Positions 58,474-64,000 of a DNA stretch of 64,000 nucleotides are shown one piece after another. Each line of letters begins with the position of its first letter. Positions within the stretch are counted from its first letter, which is position 1. The position numbers and the translations under genes are program-made. The notes below the pieces were generated by a model. The model worked only from the letters and a program-made list of their open reading frames with translations. It searched no databases and was not told the DNA's origin. Location of the stretch: NCBI GenBank assembly GCA_021397845.1, contig CM038039.1:180084526-180148525 (forward strand), given 5' to 3'. This DNA comes from Areca catechu. Lineage: Eukaryota; Streptophyta; Magnoliopsida; Arecales; Arecaceae.

Positions 58474-59930
58474 TGTTGCCCAGTTGGCCAACCCAAGAGC
58501 GGGGGTGAATTGAGTTTGAAAACTTTTTTCACAAATATGTGCTCTTTAGAAATCTTAGTGTGGTGAGTGATGTGAATTAGAAATTAAATGCAGAAGCAAA
58601 AGAAAGAATACAAATAAACCAATCACAAACATCATAGATTTATAGTGGTTCGGAGCAACCCCGCTCCTACATCCACTATCCAAGAAATCATTGGGGATTT
58701 CCACTATATTCACCATGGAATACAACTAGTATGTTTTATACCAGGCTCATAAACGAAAACCCAATCTTAGTTTTACACCGGGATCACCGAGAACCCAATA
58801 CAATGTTAGTTTTCTTGGGTTCACTAACAACCCAAACTTGATTTTCAAGGCTCATCAAAAATCTTAAACAACTCACAAGTTATAGCCCCTGCTATACTTG
58901 GAACAACTCAAACAAAGAGTTAAAAAGAAAGCAACACTAATAACAAACCAAACTTTATTGGATGGTTGCACTTGATGCTCTTTGAGAAGCCTCCTTGATT
59001 GTTCCTTCAATGCTCTTTAAGGCTTCCAAACTTCTCCATAATGACTCAAGAGAATGAATGGAGTTTGGTGAAGTCTTGAGTTCTTCCTTGAATACTCTCT
59101 TGGATATTCAATACTCTCATAAAATTTCTTTAAAAGTTATTCAAATCCTTTATTTATAAGCTTTAGAATCGATCCCAACAAGATATGACCATTGTAATGC
59201 CTTGGGAGTCAAAATATAGCCGTTGGAGCACTTTTTGGATTCAAAAAATCAATTTTGGAACTAGCCATTACTCACTTGAAATTGAAATTTGAGTCAGCTC
59301 GGTTGGGTCGAGTTGGCTCAGATTCTCATAACTACTGAAATAGCATTCTGGTCGAGTCGGCTCTTCTCAGTCTAGTTGGCTCACCTGACTAGTTTTCTCA
59401 AAACTAGTTTTTGCTCACTCTTGAAGAGTTGGCTCAGTTGCTTGTCGAGTCAGCTCAGATGACTAATTTTAGAACACTACAATTTTGATACTTTGGATGA
59501 GTCAGCTTTACCTTGGTCGAGTCGACTTGGTTGCCTGTGTGCCTGAAACCTTTGTACCATGCCAGAATAATAAGTCGGCTTGAGAGACTTTTAACCAAAA
59601 GCTTCCAAACCTCTCTAGATTTCTTCCAAAGGCTTCCAACCAACTTCCAAAGACTATCCAACATCTTCTAAGCATAATCTAAGTACTTTAACTCAAAAAT
59701 TACATAGAATTGGCCCATTTTACAAAAATAACAATTGAGTTTTCTTGGGCTCTTCATTACATGATTATTTTCACAAAGAAACTTGATATATTACAATAAT
59801 TTAAGATTTGTAGGAAGAATAGCTGTGCATTGTAATCATCCTACAAAAACTTCTTAAACATTCAAAAATATTAGTATCAAATATATGCTCCAATATTTTG
59901 TTATCATCAAAATCATTCCAGGGGTCAACA
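58474..59930 (-). repeat. 3' LTR of Copia element I
   Basis: Plus-strand ends TGTTGCCCAGTTGGCC and CCAGGGGTCAACA. It contains GAGTCGGCTC-type motifs (59280-59580) and the GGCTCA..CCCAA array (58740-58870). It is directly abutted by a purine tract on the element strand. Confidence 0.83.
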
Positions 59931-59944
59931 ATCTCCCCCTTTTT
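59931..59944 (-). other. Polypurine tract of element I
   Basis: Minus-strand AAAAAGGGGGAGAT immediately before TGTTGACCCC of the LTR, the plus-strand priming site for reverse transcription. Confidence 0.8.
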
Positions 59945-60654
59945 GATGATGATAAAATACTGGGCATTGAAAAACTTTATAGGTTTGTATATATAAATAC
60001 TTAAAAGTATCAAAGTGACTTGTATATATCTTAAATTGATAAGTATCAACATGTACCAAAATGTATCAGTAAGTATCAAGAAATATCAAAGCCTTTTGTA
60101 TCAGAGCCAATATTCATCAAAACCTACTTTTGCTTTAGAATGTATTGGAGCCAATTAAGTGTCAAAGTATATCAGAGCAAAATAAGTATAAAAAATGTAT
60201 CAGAATAAATTAAATTTCATTAATTCAGCATCAAGAAAATATCAGAGCTAATTGAGCATTAAAATGTATCAGAGTCAAGTTATTATCATTGATTTCCATG
60301 CATAACTGATTTCTTTTCCTGTTTTGCATATTTTCATGAAGTTGAATTTTCCATGCACAACATTAATATTACTTCCCCTTTTTGTCATCAACAAAAAATA
60401 TTCTTTAAGAATTAAATAATTTTTGAAATAGAATAGGAATATTAGGATGTTTTGAGATAATTTCACCTTCTCTTTATATTCTTGATATTCTTGTTAACAT
60501 TTTCCATTCTTTTTTAATATTAGATGTTTGATATCAATTGCATTATAGAAAAATGATAGAGTACAATACCATAGTCATTCAAACAAAGTACACATAGATA
60601 TATATAGATAAACAAGTTTTAATACAAAGTCAACAAAAGCAAGATCTATAAGAC

Positions 60655-61232
60655 CTAATCTTCTTCTTCCTCACTGGAAGAAGAACCTATTTCTAAAACA
60701 GTAGATGATACAACAGTTTTCATTGGTTTAGGTCTAAGATCTCAAAATCTAGTCCTAGTGGGAGCTTTAGGTACATTGGTTTTGGCTATAGGTTTAGCTC
60801 TAGGTCTAGTAGAAGTAGAAGTAGTCTCAGTCTTAACATCTCCAAAATGCATATTAGTTTGAACAGAAGGTGGAGGTGGCTATCTGGCATGTAGTGGAGG
60901 CTGTCTAGGTTTGGGTGAGAGCTGGGGAGGTGGCTGCAAAGAAGTGGAAGCTCCATATCCTGTACGAACTCCAATGACAAAGAGTAGAATAGTCCTCAAC
61001 TCCCCATCTTCTGAATCTCCTGCTGGATGCCATGTAATGCAACAACCTCATCTTGAGCAAACTATCTGCTGCTCCTCGAATCCTCCCAAAGTCAGAGCGC
61101 AATTGAGTCAAATCTATCATGTAGTCTTGCTGTGTCCTCTGGCCCATCTCTACAGACTCCACTCTGAGTGTCAGCTCCCTCATCTTTGTGCTGAACTCCT
61201 CTAGGCCTCTCTTGAGTGTTTGGCGAAGATCG
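60655..61232 (-). pseudogene. Extra 3' ORF of element I (C-terminal part)
   Basis: Minus-strand reading gives MRELTLRVESVEMGQRTQQD, DLTQLRSDFGRIRGAAD, similar in place and helix character to the KMRAGHQEMREGFFAVLTIL stretch of element C. A frame change follows into a Pro-rich segment. It ends with SSTVLEIGSSSSEEEED and TAG at 60655-60657. The serine and acidic tail is intact. Element J interrupts it at 61232. Function unknown. Confidence 0.6.
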
Positions 61233-62766
61233 TGTTGACTCCGTTATTGATTTTGATGATAAGCAAAATGCTTAAGTATAAGTTAAGTACTAATGATTTC
61301 TTTGGAGTGTGTTTTTATAGAAAAATGTGCTCATCAACTTAACAAAAGTTTGTTTGATTGAAAATCTCAAATATGGATGAAAGATTTGTTTAAAAAAAAC
61401 TTTGGTAGTTGAAGAATGCTTGAAAGGACACATGAGTTCAACACAAATTTATTTCAGCAAAAGTTTAGCTATTTTTGCACAAATCTCAGTGATGTGTCGA
61501 CTTAAAGTATCGACACATGACAGTGAAGTGTCGACTCAAGCCGGTACGCAAAGAGAGTTTCAGTTGGCATGGCTGAAGTGTCAACACATGGATATTATGT
61601 GTTGACTCGAAGTGTCGACACATGGATCAGCTCATCACCTAAGATTTTTGGATTACAGAACTTGCTGAAGTTGAAGATTGGCCTGAAGTGTCGACACAGA
61701 TGCTAAGTGTCAACTCAAGGTGTCGACTCACCAGAAGAAGTGTCAACACATCTGAGAACTCCAGAAAATTTCATTGAAGATATTTGAACTAGGTGTCGAC
61801 ACATAGAGTGCAAGTGTTGACCCTATGTGTTGACTCACAGCCTGAAGTATCAACACTTGGAGTTTTAGAAATAGTAACGGCTAGTTTTTCAAATACAGAA
61901 GTCACTCCTCTTGGCTCCCAATGGCTAGATTTTCATGTCTAATGACTAAAAACCAAGTTTAAGGCTTTGGGAAGGTATTTAAGTGATTCAAATCAAATCT
62001 AAACACAAGAGAATGAAAAAGGAATAACCAAGAGAAAAGAAAAGAGAGCATTCACTCCTATTCATTGAGTTCAACTACTTTCAAGCTAAGAGAAGTCTTC
62101 AAGCATTCAAGAGCCTTCAAGAGCATTCAAGTTCAACTTATTTGAGCATTAAAAGAAGGCTTCATCAAGTTGAAAGCAGCACTACATCAAAGCTTCAAAG
62201 AGATATTCATTTTTATTAGAAAGCTTTCATTATTTCTTTACTTCAAACTTATATTTGTTGTAAAGGTTTTTGGTTAGCTTATTGAAAAATCAAGGAGGTT
62301 ATTGGTGAGCCTTTGAAAATCAATTAGGTTCTTGGTTAGCCCACAAAACCAAGGAAGGTTGTTGGTGAGCCTTAAAACCAATTAGATTCTTGGTTAGCTT
62401 GAAAAACCAAGTGAGGTTTTGACTTGTGAGCCTTGTAAAAATAAGTCAGGTTTTGATTAGTGAGCTCAAAAAATCAATTGGCTATAATTAATTGAGATTA
62501 TAGTGAATTCTCAAGTGGATCTTGGGGAGTGGATGTAGGTGCATTGGATAGCACCGAACCACTATATTTCCTTTGTGTTTGTGGTTGTTTGTCTCTTTTA
62601 TTTGCTCTTCTCTTATTGCTTTTATATTTTTGCTGCTTACTTATTAAAAGCACTTTACACTTGCATTCATAGTACTAAGTTTAATTATTGGATTGGTGCA
62701 CACACTTACATTTAAATTTTTAGAGACCCAATTTATCCCCCCTTTTGGGTTGCTTACTGGGCAATA
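61233..62766 (+). repeat. 5' LTR of Copia element J
   Basis: 1534 bp, TGTTGACTCCGTTATTG to TTACTGGGCAATA (CA changed to TA). It carries about fifteen GTGTCGACAC/GTCGACTCA-like motifs between 61495 and 61860 and the TTCTTGGTTAGC...AAACCAAG array at 62265-62480. Confidence 0.85.
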
Positions 62767-62768
62767 AG

Positions 62769-62780
62769 TGGTATTAGAGC
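62769..62780 (+). other. Primer-binding site of element J
   Basis: TGGTATTAGAGC, one base from the initiator-Met tRNA complement. Confidence 0.8.
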
Positions 62781-62822
62781 CCTGTTCTCAGTTATATGTC
62801 TAACCACCTTGAGTAAAGATCT

Positions 62823-64000
62823 ATGGCAGTTGCTATTGGTACTAGTGTAGTTAAGGGACAAGCCTCAAATAGACCTCCATATTTTAATGGAACAAATTAT
62901 ACTTATTAAAAAACTAGGATGAGAATTTACATGCACTCTATTGATTATAATTTATGGAAGGTTGTTGATAAGGGTCCACATATGCCTTTGATTATAGTTA
63001 ATGGTGTTTCTATCCCAAAGCTAGAAGAGGATTGGGATGAAAATGACATTAAACAATATGTGATCAATGTTAAAGCAATGAATCTCCTCTTTTGTGCATT
63101 AGATCCTAGTGAGTTTAACAGGATTTCTACATGCACATCTGCCAAAAAAATATGGGACACACTTGAAGTTACCCATGAGGGTACCGGTCAAGTGAAAAAA
63201 ACTAAAGTAAATATGTTAGTGCACACTTATGAAATATTCTGAATGGAATCTAATGAGTCTATCACTGACATGTACACTAGATTTACAAATATTATAAATG
63301 AAATAAGAAGTTTTGAAAAAATAATATCTAATGCTGATCTTGTTAACAAAATTCTCTGGTCACTTCAAAAATCATGGGATCCAAAGGTGACCGCCATCCA
63401 AGAAGCTAAAGATGTAGACAAACTACCATTGGAGCAATTGGTGGGATCGCCCATGACTTATGAGCTCAATCTAAAGCAAAAGTTTATGGATATGGACAAG
63501 AAGAAAAAGGGGATAGCATTCAAGTCTACTGTTTAAAAAGAATCCTTAAATGATGAATCTAAAGAAGAAGAAGGAGAAGAGAGTGAAGAAGCACTCCTTG
63601 CTAGAAAATTCAAAAAGTTCATGAAGAGAAGGAAGTTCCCCTATAAGAAGAAGTTTCAAACAACTAAAGAGAAGGAAAAGGAAAAGGAGAAAGAAAAAAA
63701 AAGAAGGAAATACCTATATGCTTCGAGTGTAAAATGCCTGGACACTATAAATTTGACTACCCTCTCCTAAAGAAGTCAAGAAAGAAGCTTAGGAAGAAAG
63801 CTATGATGGAAACTTAGAGTGATAGTGAAGACTCCAGTTCAGAGGAAGAATAAACTGAAATTGCAAACCTATGTCTCCTGGCACATCAAGAGCAGGAAGA
63901 GGTAACTTTTGATACAGAAATAGATTTTATTTTTGATGAATTAAGAAATACTTTTGATGAATTAATGCATGATTACAAACTGATTTTAACTAAAAATAAA
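62823..64000 (+). pseudogene. gag of Copia element J (partial)
   Basis: From ATG 62823: UBN2-type Gag with MRIYMHSIDYNLWKVVDKG, KLEEDWDENDIKQ, ALDPSEFNRISTCTSAKKIW, then NESITDMYTRFTNIINEI, WDPKVTAIQEAKDV, a basic KEKEKEKEK stretch and knuckle CFECKMPGHYKFDY, in which the last Cys is Tyr. Stops occur at about 62908 (TAA at the position where element C has TGA), 63241 (TGA) and 63535 (TAA), and a frame change lies near 63700. It runs off the window. Confidence 0.82.

Larger units (their letters stand above)
58474..61232 (-). mobile_element. Copia element I, 3' portion
   Basis: Minus-strand element whose 3' LTR is 58474-59930, with polypurine tract 59931-59944 and interior to 61232, where element J inserted. 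Only the end of the extra 3' ORF is present; gag and pol, if any, lie beyond the window. Confidence 0.78.
61233..64000 (+). mobile_element. Copia element J (SIRE/Maximus-like), left end only
   Basis: LTR 61233-62766, primer-binding site 62769-62780, then gag to the window end. It inserted into the 3' ORF of element I, with GATCG as left target 5-mer. Pol and the 3' LTR are outside. Confidence 0.85.

Noticed and set aside
1..64000. CRISPR-like array from the regularly recurring GTCGACTCA words
   Set aside because: Spacing is irregular, units are degenerate, they lie in LTRs and the DNA is from a plant nucleus.

Overview
This is nuclear DNA of a flowering plant. It holds one multi-exon protein gene with 3.9-kb and 0.8-kb introns and plant-type splice sites, surrounded by LTR retrotransposons nested inside each other and by small MITE-like elements. 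The gene family, the plant retroelement lineages (SIRE/Maximus-type Copia, chromovirus- and Tat-type Gypsy) and the AT-rich gene-poor sequence all fit. A monocot, perhaps a palm, is my guess from general resemblance; the sequence alone does not prove it.

Layout. 1-6528: minus-strand, non-coding LTR element in tandem (LTR, internal, LTR, start of another internal). 6529-8140: gene-free. 8141-16475: one minus-strand gene for a CCCH zinc finger / LOTUS (OST-HTH) / RRM RNA-binding protein of 575 residues, rebuilt here from seven coding exons plus a 5' non-coding exon. Its large intron carries a foldback MITE, a hAT-like MITE and microsatellites. 16476-18244: promoter side, gene-free, with a second hAT-like MITE. 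18245-21487: decayed Tat-type Gypsy element (gag and protease fragments).

21488-64000 is almost wholly nested LTR retrotransposons. Copia element A (LTR at 21488) is broken inside gag by a solo LTR (O). O was itself hit, two bases from its left end, by a young pol-less chromovirus (B, 23228-29648) whose LTRs are nearly identical and which carries an uninterrupted 650-codon repeat-rich ORF. A SIRE-like Copia element (C, 30770-52197) follows. It is interrupted by a 3.1-kb Copia derivative with only 294 bp between its LTRs (35522-38641), a second pol-less chromovirus (F, 40285-46704) and a solo LTR (G, 48468-50129). Target-site duplications and resumption of the broken coding sequence support these insertions. 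Then come mixed remnants (52198-58473), the 3' part of a minus-strand Copia element (I), and a plus-strand Copia element (J) inserted into it and running off the window.

Functionally only the CCCH gene looks like a host gene. All Copia and Gypsy pol genes seen are broken, so B, F and the short Copia derivative would have depended on enzymes supplied in trans. The least familiar item is the repeat protein ORF of element B. The most striking sequence pattern is the clustering of palindromic GTCGAC-type motifs and of a tandem pairing motif throughout the Copia LTRs.
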